This document shows positions 26,878 through 35,384 of a stretch of DNA of 45,239 bases, piece by piece. The DNA comes from a virus. Location of the stretch: the IMG/VR virus record IMGVR_UViG_3300042893_001754, positions 1 through 45,239 of that record; one strand, 5' to 3'. The position numbers and the translations under genes were made by a program. A model generated the notes under the pieces. It was not told the origin of the DNA and made no database searches. It saw only the letters and a list, made by a program, of their open reading frames with translations. Positions within the stretch are counted from its first letter, which is position 1; the number at the start of each line of letters is the position of its first letter.

Positions 26878-29664
26878 ATGTCAGAAAATAATATTCACAG
26901 CTTTTATAACGGAATTGGTACCTCTGTTGTAACAACCCACTCTATACCAACACAGACAGTAGCCGAAAGCGTAAAACAAAAACCGCAGTGGCAAAAAAAG
27001 ATGATGGACAGTCTTGAGTCTATTGGTATATCTCAACTAGCAGAAAACGCTTCTTTTAGGGAGTTTTACAAAATGTTAGAAGGTAGACTTGCGTACTCAG
27101 ATTACGGCCTAGATAATACAATATTAGATAGGGTAAGAGAATTAGGAGATGGTGTTGGTATACCTACTTTTGTAAAGCACTATGATTTTATAGGAATCAT
27201 AACTAGACAACTAGTTGGAGAATGGTTAGAACAAAAAGATGATTTTAAAGTAGATTGTATTGATGACATATCAGATAACGAATATCTAAGAGAACGTACA
27301 AAAAAAGTACAAAACTATGCCATAGAAACTTTCAAAAAAGAGTTAGAAATAGCTCTTATGAAAGATGGAATCGACATAAACAAACAAGACTTTCAATCAG
27401 AAGAAGAAAGACAACAGTATATGCAAATGCTTGAACAAGAAAAAGCAAAAATTATACAACCTTCTCAGATAGAAAAAGAAATGAAAAGCTGGAAAGCAAA
27501 GGCAGCTGAATGGGCAGAACATGTAATTGAAAAAGATCAACAAAGATTTTACATGGATAAAATAGACAAACAAGAAATGGAAGATTATTTACTTACCGGT
27601 AGATGTTTCAGACATTACTATATTGGATATGATTATTATAAGCCTGAAAGATGGTCCCCAATAGAAACTTTCTTCTCTAAAGATGTTATAGCAGAACACC
27701 CACAAGATGGTGAATACGCAGGAAGAGTCTTTTACATTTCTGTATCTGATATTATTAAAAGATATGGACATATTTTAACACCGGATCAAATTAAAAAATT
27801 AGGAAAAAGATTCGGTTCAGAAAGTAACACTAATCAGAATTCAAACGTAAGTACATGGAAAAGCGCAATGGACAACGGAATGTTTGGCCAAGTTCAAACA
27901 ATACCATTTCAAAATTACTATGATTATGACTTAGGGCTACAGTTTCAAGATGCATTAGATATTCCAATGGGTGAATCTATAGTGAACACACCAGACGGAG
28001 AAAAAAGAATACCTTCATGGTTAAGCCCTTTCCAAAATCAAAATTATATAGGCCATAGATATAGCGAAATACACAGAGAAGATATATCTGTAAGATCCGA
28101 TTTATTACAAGTCACAGAAGCATATTGGAAAAGCACCAAAAGAATGTGGTTTTTAAACTACACAACAAGTACAGGTATTGAAGATACTGCAATTGTCACA
28201 GATGAACTTCTTCCAGAGTTTGTTAAAGAAAACAATATTAAAAAAATATCTACAAAAGCTTTAAATGACATACAAAAAGACTTAGAAAAAGACACTATGT
28301 ATGAATTTTGGGTACCGGAAGTCTGGAAAGGAACTAAAATCAACGCAGGTAACTCAGAATTATCTGATAACTTATATATTGGAGTAGAGCCATTACCTTA
28401 TCAAATAAAAGGAGACTCAAACATATTTGATGTTAAACTGCCTGTATCTGGTATTATAGCTTCATCTGTAGCTATGAGATTACGACCATACCAAATAGGT
28501 TACAACATCTGCTTAAACCAGATTTTTAATTTGTTAGAGAAAGAGATAGGAATGTTCTTTCTATTCGATATAAACTTTCTGCCTTCAGAATACAAGGACC
28601 ACGGAACTATTGAAGAGTCTTTAGAAAAACTTAGAGATTTAGCAAAAGATGTAGGATTAGTACCACTTGACACCACTAAACAAAACATGGCAGGAGCAAA
28701 TCCTCAAATGAATACTTTCATGGTACAAGATGTAACTTTTGACAAGCAAATAAATAGCAGAGTACAGTTATCAGAGTATTACTTTAAAAAAGCACTAGAG
28801 CAAATTGGTATTACACCACAAAGACTAGGACAACCAACTGTTTATGAGACAGCTACAGGAGTAAAGCAAGGATCAGAAGCTTCTTATATGCAAACAGCAG
28901 ATATTTTTACAAATATGGCAGTAGCAAGAAGAAAAGCAATGGAATTACACTTAACTGTGGCACAATACTGCCAAAAAGAGTACTTGGATGTTGACATGGT
29001 ATTCTCAAACTCTGATGGGGATAAACAGTTTATTAATCTTACTGATCCAGATTTTCCTCTTAGAAGAATAGGTTTATTCCCTATAAATGATCCTAAGAAA
29101 CGTAGAGAATTAGAAACAATGAAACAGGCATTGTTGAATATGAACACGTTAGGATCTGATATGCTTGACTATGCACAATTATTCTCAGCAGACACAATGA
29201 CAGAGCTTATAGCTATTGGTAAAAAAGGCAGAGAAGATAAGAATAAAGAAGTTGAAGCACAGAGAGCACACGAACAAGAGTTGGCTGATAAACAGATACA
29301 AGCAGTTGCGGCAGAAAAGAAATCAGAGAGAGATTTCAAAATTTCTGAAAATGCCAAAGACAGAGAAGCTAGACTTCTTCAAGAAGAAATTCAAGCTATG
29401 GGAAAAGCAGCGGATAAACAATCAGATCAACAATCTTTTGATAACATAAATAAAGAAACTGATATGGCTCTAAAACAGATTAAAGTTAACAATGATATTG
29501 AAACAAGTAATTTAAAGCTTGAGCATCAGACTTCTGTAGATAAGAAAAAACTAGACATATTAGAAAAAGATTTACAGTTAAAAGTTAGACAAATTGACCA
29601 AAAAGACAAAGAGTTAATGAATTCTAGATACATAGCTGAAATAAACCGTAATAGTTTTGGATAA
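26878..29664 (+). CDS. Portal protein
   Basis: The 928-aa product follows the terminase and precedes the scaffold and capsid genes. The central part (about residues 480-640) has the beta/alpha alternation of portal wings and stem (VSGIIASSVAMRLRPYQIGY), then VKQGSEASYMQTADIFTNM and a long Glu/Lys/Gln-rich coiled coil (about 780-910), typical of large portals of Bacteroidota phages. It would form the dodecameric DNA channel at one capsid vertex. Identification is by order, size and the coiled-coil end rather than by a diagnostic motif. Stop overlaps the homing endonuclease start (TAATG). Confidence 0.8.
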   Translation: MSENNIHSFYNGIGTSVVTTHSIPTQTVAESVKQKPQWQKKMMDSLESIGISQLAENASFREFYKMLEGRLAYSDYGLDNTILDRVRELGDGVGIPTFVKHYDFIGIITRQLVGEWLEQKDDFKVDCIDDISDNEYLRERTKKVQNYAIETFKKELEIALMKDGIDINKQDFQSEEERQQYMQMLEQEKAKIIQPSQIEKEMKSWKAKAAEWAEHVIEKDQQRFYMDKIDKQEMEDYLLTGRCFRHYYIGYDYYKPERWSPIETFFSKDVIAEHPQDGEYAGRVFYISVSDIIKRYGHILTPDQIKKLGKRFGSESNTNQNSNVSTWKSAMDNGMFGQVQTIPFQNYYDYDLGLQFQDALDIPMGESIVNTPDGEKRIPSWLSPFQNQNYIGHRYSEIHREDISVRSDLLQVTEAYWKSTKRMWFLNYTTSTGIEDTAIVTDELLPEFVKENNIKKISTKALNDIQKDLEKDTMYEFWVPEVWKGTKINAGNSELSDNLYIGVEPLPYQIKGDSNIFDVKLPVSGIIASSVAMRLRPYQIGYNICLNQIFNLLEKEIGMFFLFDINFLPSEYKDHGTIEESLEKLRDLAKDVGLVPLDTTKQNMAGANPQMNTFMVQDVTFDKQINSRVQLSEYYFKKALEQIGITPQRLGQPTVYETATGVKQGSEASYMQTADIFTNMAVARRKAMELHLTVAQYCQKEYLDVDMVFSNSDGDKQFINLTDPDFPLRRIGLFPINDPKKRRELETMKQALLNMNTLGSDMLDYAQLFSADTMTELIAIGKKGREDKNKEVEAQRAHEQELADKQIQAVAAEKKSERDFKISENAKDREARLLQEEIQAMGKAADKQSDQQSFDNINKETDMALKQIKVNNDIETSNLKLEHQTSVDKKKLDILEKDLQLKVRQIDQKDKELMNSRYIAEINRNSFG

Positions 29665-30407
29665 TGGCAAAATTAACAACTGAGTATTTTATAACAAAAG
29701 CTAAGATTAAACATAAAGACAGATATGACTACAGCTTAACCAGATACATAGGTAATGCAGAAAAAGTTGATATTATTTGTAAAATTCATGGCGTATTTAA
29801 GCAAATAGCAAATGACCATTTATCTGGAAAAGGTTGTAGTAGGTGTAATAAAACACACAAACATACAACAAAAGAAGCTATTGATATGTTTATAAATACA
29901 CATGGAGACACTTATAACTATGTAAATGTCAATTATGTAAATAATAGAACTAAAGTATCAATTACTTGTAAAAAACACGGAGAATTTACACAAACACCTA
30001 AACAACATAAAAGAGGAGAAGGATGCCCTAAGTGTGGCATAATAAAATCTACATCAAATATTTATAATAGTAAAGGTTTTTATTCTGATAAAAGAGCCAA
30101 TAGACATAAAGATAAATGGGGAAATATACCAGCAATTTTATACTTTGTTAAAATAATATCTTATGATGAGACTTTTTATAAAGTAGGTATAACAACTAAA
30201 AGTATAAAAGAGAGGTTTGGAAATGTAAAAGCTAACATAGAAGTTATATTAGAGCATAAAACAAATCTATACGAGGCCTGCCTATTAGAGAATAAACTGA
30301 TATTAGATAATATAAAACATAAATATATAGCAAAGTCGTTTATAAATCACGGCAATACAGAATGTTTTAGTAAACCAATAAATATTTCAGAAATCAATAA
30401 AAATTAA
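29664..30407 (+). CDS. Free-standing homing endonuclease (zinc-finger repeats plus GIY-YIG/T5orf172-like end)
   Basis: The 247-aa product has two repeats of the DUF723-like layout: DRYDYSLTRYIGNAEKVDIIC then HGVFKQIANDHLSGKGCSRC (C39, C58, C61), and DTYNYVNVNYVNNRTKVSITC then HGEFTQTPKQHKRGEGCPKC (C102, C121, C124). After residue 155, ILYFVKI...FYKVGITTKSIKERF is a GIY-YIG/T5orf172-like core. Such proteins are selfish nucleases that spread between related phages. The gene splits the portal from the scaffold gene, has one-base overlap with the portal, and is more AT-rich than its neighbours. Confidence 0.85.
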   Translation: MAKLTTEYFITKAKIKHKDRYDYSLTRYIGNAEKVDIICKIHGVFKQIANDHLSGKGCSRCNKTHKHTTKEAIDMFINTHGDTYNYVNVNYVNNRTKVSITCKKHGEFTQTPKQHKRGEGCPKCGIIKSTSNIYNSKGFYSDKRANRHKDKWGNIPAILYFVKIISYDETFYKVGITTKSIKERFGNVKANIEVILEHKTNLYEACLLENKLILDNIKHKYIAKSFINHGNTECFSKPINISEINKN

Positions 30408-30458
30408 TGTTAAATAATCTTTAACATATTAAAAACAATTTAACAACAAAATTGGAAT

Positions 30459-30499
30459 TTTAACTAATTTTGAAATTTAAAAAAAACTTAATAAATTTG
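30459..30499 (+). promoter_or_regulatory. Rightward promoter with extended -33 element before the scaffold gene (PR3)
   Basis: TTTAACTAATTTTG (30459-30472), 19 nt, TAAATTTG (30492-30499), followed by CAAAACCA and the ATG at 30508. It restores transcription downstream of the homing endonuclease. Confidence 0.8.
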
Positions 30500-30507
30500 C
30501 AAAACCA

Positions 30508-31623
30508 ATGAACCCAGAACAAAACCAACAAGAACTTTCATTTGAACAACTACTAGACTTTAGTAATTTTAGTTTAGAAGCAGAAGAAGAGAAGGTAGAA
30601 GAAGTAATTCAAGAGAATGACTTAAAAACTGAAGAAGAAGAGATTCCTAAAGAAGATATACCAGTTTTAGAAGACGAAAGTAAAGAAGTAAAAAAAGAAG
30701 AACCTAAAGAGGAGATTAATTTTTCTTCAGGAGAAGACTTTTATTCAAGACTTATCCAAGAAAATCTAAGTTCAGGAGATTGGGAAGATGTACTTGTAGA
30801 GGATGAAGAAGGTAACGAAGTAAAGTTATCAGAAATAAAAGATATTGACAAAGAAAAGTTTGATAATATCAAAGAGGCCTTAAAAGCTAAAGAGCAAGAA
30901 GAGTTTTCTGAAAAATTTATTTCTGTAGAAGGAGTAGATGAAGTCAAAAAAAGACTTATCAACATTGTAAAAAATGGAGATCTAGAATTAGCAAAAGCTT
31001 TATTTGAAAATCCAGAGTCTTTAAAAGAACCTTTCCAAGGTTATGATTACGAAAATGATACTCATAATGAACAAGTCCTGGCTTGGTATTACACTAATGT
31101 GTTAAAACACAGTTCATCTGAAACAAGGGCGTTAGTAAATTCAGCAAAATCCGATTTAAGCTTAGACGAAAAAGCACAAAAAATTGTAGAGTACCAAAGG
31201 GCACAATTCTATACAGGATTAGAAAATAAAGAACAAGAACTACAACAAGAAAAAATAAACGAACAAGAGAGAATAAAACAGTATAGAAAAGATCTTACTG
31301 TCTCTTTAAAGGGTGAAGGACTAAATGAACCAACTGTTAGAAAGTTTGTTGATTTAGCTACAAAGACTACCAAAAATGGTTCTTTTGAAATAGATGAAGT
31401 TTATGAAGAATGGATGACCAATCCAGATAAAGCTAAAGAACTTATTTTCTTCCTTTTAGATAAAGAAAATTATTTAAAGAAAGTAACCGGAGAAACTAAG
31501 AAAAATGTACAGCTCGATAATCTTAAAAAAATAAGAATTATACAAGATAACTCTAAAGTATCTAAACAAAAGAAAGAAGAGGAAGCCCCAATTACAGCTT
31601 TTGAACAATTAAGTTTCGAATAA
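30508..31623 (+). CDS. Putative capsid scaffolding protein (371 aa)
   Basis: ATG at 30508. The first 110 residues are extremely Glu-rich (EAEEEKVEEVIQEND, EEEEIPKEDIPVLEDES) and likely disordered; the rest is charged and helical with a coiled coil (QEKINEQERIKQYRK). A large acidic coiled-coil protein between portal and capsid genes, with no enzymatic motif, is the standard profile of a phage scaffold. A minor virion or chaperone-type role cannot be excluded. Own promoter just upstream. Confidence 0.65.
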   Translation: MNPEQNQQELSFEQLLDFSNFSLEAEEEKVEEVIQENDLKTEEEEIPKEDIPVLEDESKEVKKEEPKEEINFSSGEDFYSRLIQENLSSGDWEDVLVEDEEGNEVKLSEIKDIDKEKFDNIKEALKAKEQEEFSEKFISVEGVDEVKKRLINIVKNGDLELAKALFENPESLKEPFQGYDYENDTHNEQVLAWYYTNVLKHSSSETRALVNSAKSDLSLDEKAQKIVEYQRAQFYTGLENKEQELQQEKINEQERIKQYRKDLTVSLKGEGLNEPTVRKFVDLATKTTKNGSFEIDEVYEEWMTNPDKAKELIFFLLDKENYLKKVTGETKKNVQLDNLKKIRIIQDNSKVSKQKKEEEAPITAFEQLSFE

Positions 31624-31660
31624 TTAAAAATAAACAACTAAAATTAAAATTAAATAAAAA

Positions 31661-33355
31661 ATGGTAACACAACAAAACATTCCTCATATTGTAAATGGAG
31701 ATCAAGTTATCATGTTCACTAATAAAAAGACAGTATCGTCTATTAATGGTGTGCAGGATTTACCTTCTCTTTACTCTTGGTATAAAGAGGACCCTAACAA
31801 ACATCACTTAGGTTTGATGAACTTATGGGGTAAACAAGCAACACGTAGCTACGGAATCTTGCGTGAACTTTTACAAAACAAAGCAGTTTTAGAAGTGAAT
31901 GGTTGGGATGGTGGATTTACTTACGACATTCCAGTAGAAGAGTACAAAGGATGCTACACAACAAGAGATTTAAGTAACCAAGCTTACGCAGGTATTGATG
32001 GTGGAACTTTTAAAATTGTTTTAAGCAAATCATTTACAACAGGAGATGTTTTAACAAATGATAAATACTATGGTCAGCAAATTATTGTTTCTGGAGAAGA
32101 GCCAGTAGTAGCTGTTGGAGAAGGGTGGGAACACACAGTTAAGTTAGCAGATAACGATAAAACAACTTGGTTTTTACCTTCAAACTTAGTAAAAGGGACA
32201 CAATACTTTAAAGTAGGTCACGTTATTTTAGGAGAAAGAGGTACTAACTTCTCTCACTTCGATATGCCAGATACAGTTGGTACAATGCGATGTGAGTTTA
32301 GACTAGGAACAGCATCTGGGGTTGAAGCTTACATTACAGGTATGGCAGACTCTAAATCATTCTCTGGAGCAGACGCTCAATCTAAACAATACTTAGATAA
32401 ACTACAAGCAGAATTTGGAGATAATGAGTACGCAGTATTAGCCAACATGGTTAATAAAGGTGGAAAGAAAGTCCCAGATATGAAGACAGCTAGAATTGGA
32501 GCTACAATGGAGTTCTTGACAATGAGAGAACTAGAGAGAATGACAGCTCAAAAAATGTTATTCCAAAAAGCAGCAACTATCCGTGATACAAATGGTATGG
32601 CTAGATTAAACGAAGGTTTATGGCACCAATTGAGAAGAGGTAAGTTAATTAAGTATGGTCGTCCTGGAGGAATTACTCGTGATCACTTAAAAGAAGCTGT
32701 AGAATATGTATTCCGTAATAACCCATTTAAACAAGACGTTGAGAGACGATTGAAATTTAAAGCTGGTAAATACGCTTACCAAAACATTTTAGATATTTTT
32801 TCTGAAGAAGTTAATTCTCAAAACGCAGGTCTTAATGCTTTCTTAGGTACAGATAGAACTATCCATAACCCGGTTCGTGGAAATGACCCATTTAACTTAG
32901 AATACGTACCAATTCGTTTTACTAAAGTATTTATTCCTGGAGTTGGAAATCTTGAAGTAGAAGAAGATACATCACTAAATATGATGGAAGGTGTTGATCG
33001 TTTAGCAGGTGGAATGCACCCAGAAAACTTATCACCTACAGCATACTCATTGATTATTTGGGACGTAACAGATCAACAATATTCTAACAACAAACAACTT
33101 CCAAAAGGAGCTACGTTAGTTGAAGGAGGTAATGATGGAGCAAACATCTACTTAGTTAAACCAGAAGGTGAAATGACTTATTGGGGAACTACTAATGGTC
33201 GTTATGATTACCGAAAAGCGGGAGATATTATGTCATCTATGAAACAGATTGGTCAAGAATTTTGGGCTTTTAATATTTGTGATATTCACGTTCGTGATTT
33301 ATCTCGATTTGTTATGGTTGAGTTAGACGAAGCTGGAAGAAAAGGATTTAATTAA
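31661..33355 (+). CDS. Major capsid protein
   Basis: The 564-aa product lies in the canonical place after portal and scaffold, and is followed by a strong terminator. It uses CGT, GGT and GCT codons much more than its neighbours, as highly expressed virion genes do. Sequence features: MFTNKKTVSSINGVQDLPSL, long helix MEFLTMRELERMTAQKMLF (spine-helix-like), and RPGGITRDHLKEAVEYVFRN. I see an HK97-type alternation of alpha and beta regions but no diagnostic motif. The leader TAAAATTAAAATTAAAT is shared with the 666-aa virion gene. Confidence 0.8.
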   Translation: MVTQQNIPHIVNGDQVIMFTNKKTVSSINGVQDLPSLYSWYKEDPNKHHLGLMNLWGKQATRSYGILRELLQNKAVLEVNGWDGGFTYDIPVEEYKGCYTTRDLSNQAYAGIDGGTFKIVLSKSFTTGDVLTNDKYYGQQIIVSGEEPVVAVGEGWEHTVKLADNDKTTWFLPSNLVKGTQYFKVGHVILGERGTNFSHFDMPDTVGTMRCEFRLGTASGVEAYITGMADSKSFSGADAQSKQYLDKLQAEFGDNEYAVLANMVNKGGKKVPDMKTARIGATMEFLTMRELERMTAQKMLFQKAATIRDTNGMARLNEGLWHQLRRGKLIKYGRPGGITRDHLKEAVEYVFRNNPFKQDVERRLKFKAGKYAYQNILDIFSEEVNSQNAGLNAFLGTDRTIHNPVRGNDPFNLEYVPIRFTKVFIPGVGNLEVEEDTSLNMMEGVDRLAGGMHPENLSPTAYSLIIWDVTDQQYSNNKQLPKGATLVEGGNDGANIYLVKPEGEMTYWGTTNGRYDYRKAGDIMSSMKQIGQEFWAFNICDIHVRDLSRFVMVELDEAGRKGFN

Positions 33356-33369
33356 TATAAACTTATAAG

Positions 33370-33397
33370 CCCCCTCTTTAACAAGTAGGGGGTTTTT
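33370..33397 (+). terminator. Intrinsic terminator after the capsid gene
   Basis: CCCCCT (33370-33375), an 11-nt loop, AGGGGG (33387-33392), then TTTTT, 14 nt downstream of the stop at 33355. Confidence 0.85.
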
Positions 33398-33446
33398 AAA
33401 ATATATAAATGTTTTTGTTAAACAATATTTACAATAAAGTTAAAAG

Positions 33447-33487
33447 TTTAACTAATTTTGAAACACTAAAAGTTATACGTAACTTTG
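33447..33487 (+). promoter_or_regulatory. Rightward promoter with extended -33 element (PR4)
   Basis: TTTAACTAATTTTG (33447-33460), 19 nt, TAACTTTG (33480-33487), then CAAAACCAA as in PR3. It lies between the capsid terminator and the 332-aa gene. Confidence 0.85.
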
Positions 33488-33532
33488 CAAAACCAACAAA
33501 CCAAAAGAGAATAAAACCAAAAATTAAAAAAT

Positions 33533-34531
33533 ATGCCACCAGCAAAAAAAGAATTGTTGTCAAAAACAACATTGGCTTCAAATAATGTTATTCTAAAACT
33601 TTATGAGTTTGAAATTAAAAAAGATACATTATATGAAATTAAAGAAAAATTAGACACTTCTGCACCAGAGGGTTTTAAAGAATATAATACTTCAAAAGTA
33701 CTTAGTGATGTCATTGTTGACAGTTTCCCAGGTGCAGTATTTAATCAAGAAAGAGAAGTTTGGGATACCGGTTTATATGCTACTTCTACAGCTTTAGCTA
33801 AAGCAATAACAGATCCGACATCTAGAGAATTAGCACTAAAATCTTTAAAAGAAAATATCATAGATCCTATCGAACTTGAAAAAGGAGAAGGTATTTTAAG
33901 ACATTCCCAAGACAATAATAAATATTGGGATGGTTACAGAATTAAAGTGCAAAGAGGTAAATTATTTGACACTTCAAAAACAGAAGACTTATTAAGTCTT
34001 TACTTACTTTTACTACACAAAAGAGTTACACCTAAAAGTTTAGAAAACCACCCAGAATTTAAACAGCCAATTTCAATGTACTGCATTGTAGACAAAGATA
34101 GTTCTATGTCTAGAGAAGCAGAAAAAGAAATGAAACAAGCAAAAGCTTCCGCTTTATTCTACAATATGATCAGCTCTAATAGAGAGGGATTATTACAAGT
34201 GATGGATTACTTAGGTATTACAACAAGTGCTAGTGCAGATGACGCAGTATTATTTACAGTATTTGGCAACTTCCTAAGATCAAAAGAAGATAAGTACCAA
34301 AACGATAAAGTATTTATTGACACTATCGAAAAATACAATACAGACTCCGGAGCAGAGGAAATATACATCCATGCAAAATTAAAAGATCTTTACACAAAAG
34401 GTAAAGTTAAGTTTAAAAAAGGAGAAATTTGGTTAGACGACATTTATATCGACAACGGTTGGAAAAATGCGGCTAGAAAAATTAATGAAGATTCAGAATT
34501 TAAAAAAATCTTTTCTTCGTTAATTGGTTAA
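33533..34531 (+). CDS. Putative virion/assembly protein (332 aa)
   Basis: ATG at 33533, 45 nt after PR4. The product is charged and helical with SKVLSDVIVDSFPGAVFNQE, a MYCIVDKDSSMSREAEKEM segment and a C-terminal WLDDIYIDNGWKNAARKI. No family recognised. Position after the capsid gene, with its own promoter and terminator, suggests a head-related or accessory protein made in stoichiometric amounts. Confidence 0.6.
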   Translation: MPPAKKELLSKTTLASNNVILKLYEFEIKKDTLYEIKEKLDTSAPEGFKEYNTSKVLSDVIVDSFPGAVFNQEREVWDTGLYATSTALAKAITDPTSRELALKSLKENIIDPIELEKGEGILRHSQDNNKYWDGYRIKVQRGKLFDTSKTEDLLSLYLLLLHKRVTPKSLENHPEFKQPISMYCIVDKDSSMSREAEKEMKQAKASALFYNMISSNREGLLQVMDYLGITTSASADDAVLFTVFGNFLRSKEDKYQNDKVFIDTIEKYNTDSGAEEIYIHAKLKDLYTKGKVKFKKGEIWLDDIYIDNGWKNAARKINEDSEFKKIFSSLIG

Positions 34532-34539
34532 ATTAATAT

Positions 34540-34570
34540 GGGGAGCAACCCCAAAAACTCCCCTTTAATT
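34540..34570 (+). terminator. Intrinsic terminator after the 332-aa gene
   Basis: GGGGAG (34540-34545), 12-nt loop, CTCCCC (34558-34563), then TTTAATTT. It occupies nearly the whole gap before the next ATG at 34575, so it may attenuate rather than stop transcription. Confidence 0.7.
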
Positions 34571-34574
34571 TAAT

Positions 34575-35240
34575 ATGAATACAGAACAAGCTTACATAAA
34601 ATTTCAGTTAAAAGTAAATCAAAACTTTGAAAACTCAAAGATAGCCGTAGATAGAGGAAGGTTTGTTTTATTTTATAATGAAGCTCAAAATAAAATGGTA
34701 GAAGCTATTTTAGATAAAAAGAGCAATGATGAAATAAGGTACATACAAAAACTTTTAGTACCAAACTATAGCATCAGCGATTCAAAAAACACAGAGCTGG
34801 CAACATTATTTAGTTTACCAAAAAACTATTTTGATTTTTCATCCGCCTACGCAAAAGCATCTACAGAAAAATGTAAAGAACAGGTAATCTATCTTTTTGA
34901 AATAAAAGATGATAATAAGTTTGAAATACTGCAGGACGAATTTAATGGGCCTTCTTTTTTAGCGAGAGAAGCACCAATGATAATATCTTCCGATAGTCTA
35001 CACGCATTTAAAAAAGATTTTGTATACGATTCTTTATACTTATCTTACTACAGATACCCCCTACAAATAAAACTTCTTACTGAAGAAGATCCAGAGTCAC
35101 AATTTGACCCAAGCGTAAATCCAGAGTTTGATGATAAATTCACGGATAGAATTATAACAATGGCATCTAGCCTTTTTGAACAAAATAACTCTAACCCTAA
35201 ATATCAAATAGATATGCAAAGGGCCATACAAAAGATGTAA
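34575..35240 (+). CDS. Putative head-tail connector/adaptor-type structural protein (221 aa)
   Basis: ATG at 34575. Features: YIKFQLKVNQNFENS, RGRFVLFYNEAQNKMVEAILDK, a QKLLVPNYSI segment and, near the end, DKFTDRIITMASSLFEQNNSNPKYQ. The blocks RFVLFYNEAQNKMVE and IITMASSLFE match a class of conserved virion proteins that I recall from Bacteroidota phages, placed between capsid and tail genes. The connector role is inferred from gene order only. Confidence 0.6.
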   Translation: MNTEQAYIKFQLKVNQNFENSKIAVDRGRFVLFYNEAQNKMVEAILDKKSNDEIRYIQKLLVPNYSISDSKNTELATLFSLPKNYFDFSSAYAKASTEKCKEQVIYLFEIKDDNKFEILQDEFNGPSFLAREAPMIISSDSLHAFKKDFVYDSLYLSYYRYPLQIKLLTEEDPESQFDPSVNPEFDDKFTDRIITMASSLFEQNNSNPKYQIDMQRAIQKM

Positions 35241-35241
35241 T

Positions 35242-35349
35242 ATGAAAAAACAAACTGCTAGTAAAAAAGTACCAATGTGTAAAAAAGGAGGTACTGTTAA
35301 AGCAAAGAATAAGCCGGTTTACAAAAAAGGCGGTACAAAAATGTGTTAA
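35242..35349 (+). CDS. Tiny Lys/Gly-rich protein with KKGG repeats (35 aa)
   Basis: ATG at 35242, 1 nt after the previous stop. Thirty-five codons: MKKQTASKKVPMCKKGGTVK and onward, with two KKGGT units and two Cys near ends of the repeats. It is highly basic. Similar tiny Lys/Gly proteins occur in structural regions of aquatic phages; function is unknown (DNA condensation or capsid-associated roles are possible). Its tight placement supports that it is real. Confidence 0.6.
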   Translation: MKKQTASKKVPMCKKGGTVKAKNKPVYKKGGTKMC

Positions 35350-35384
35350 AAAATAAAATAAACAAAAATTAAAATTAAAATTAA

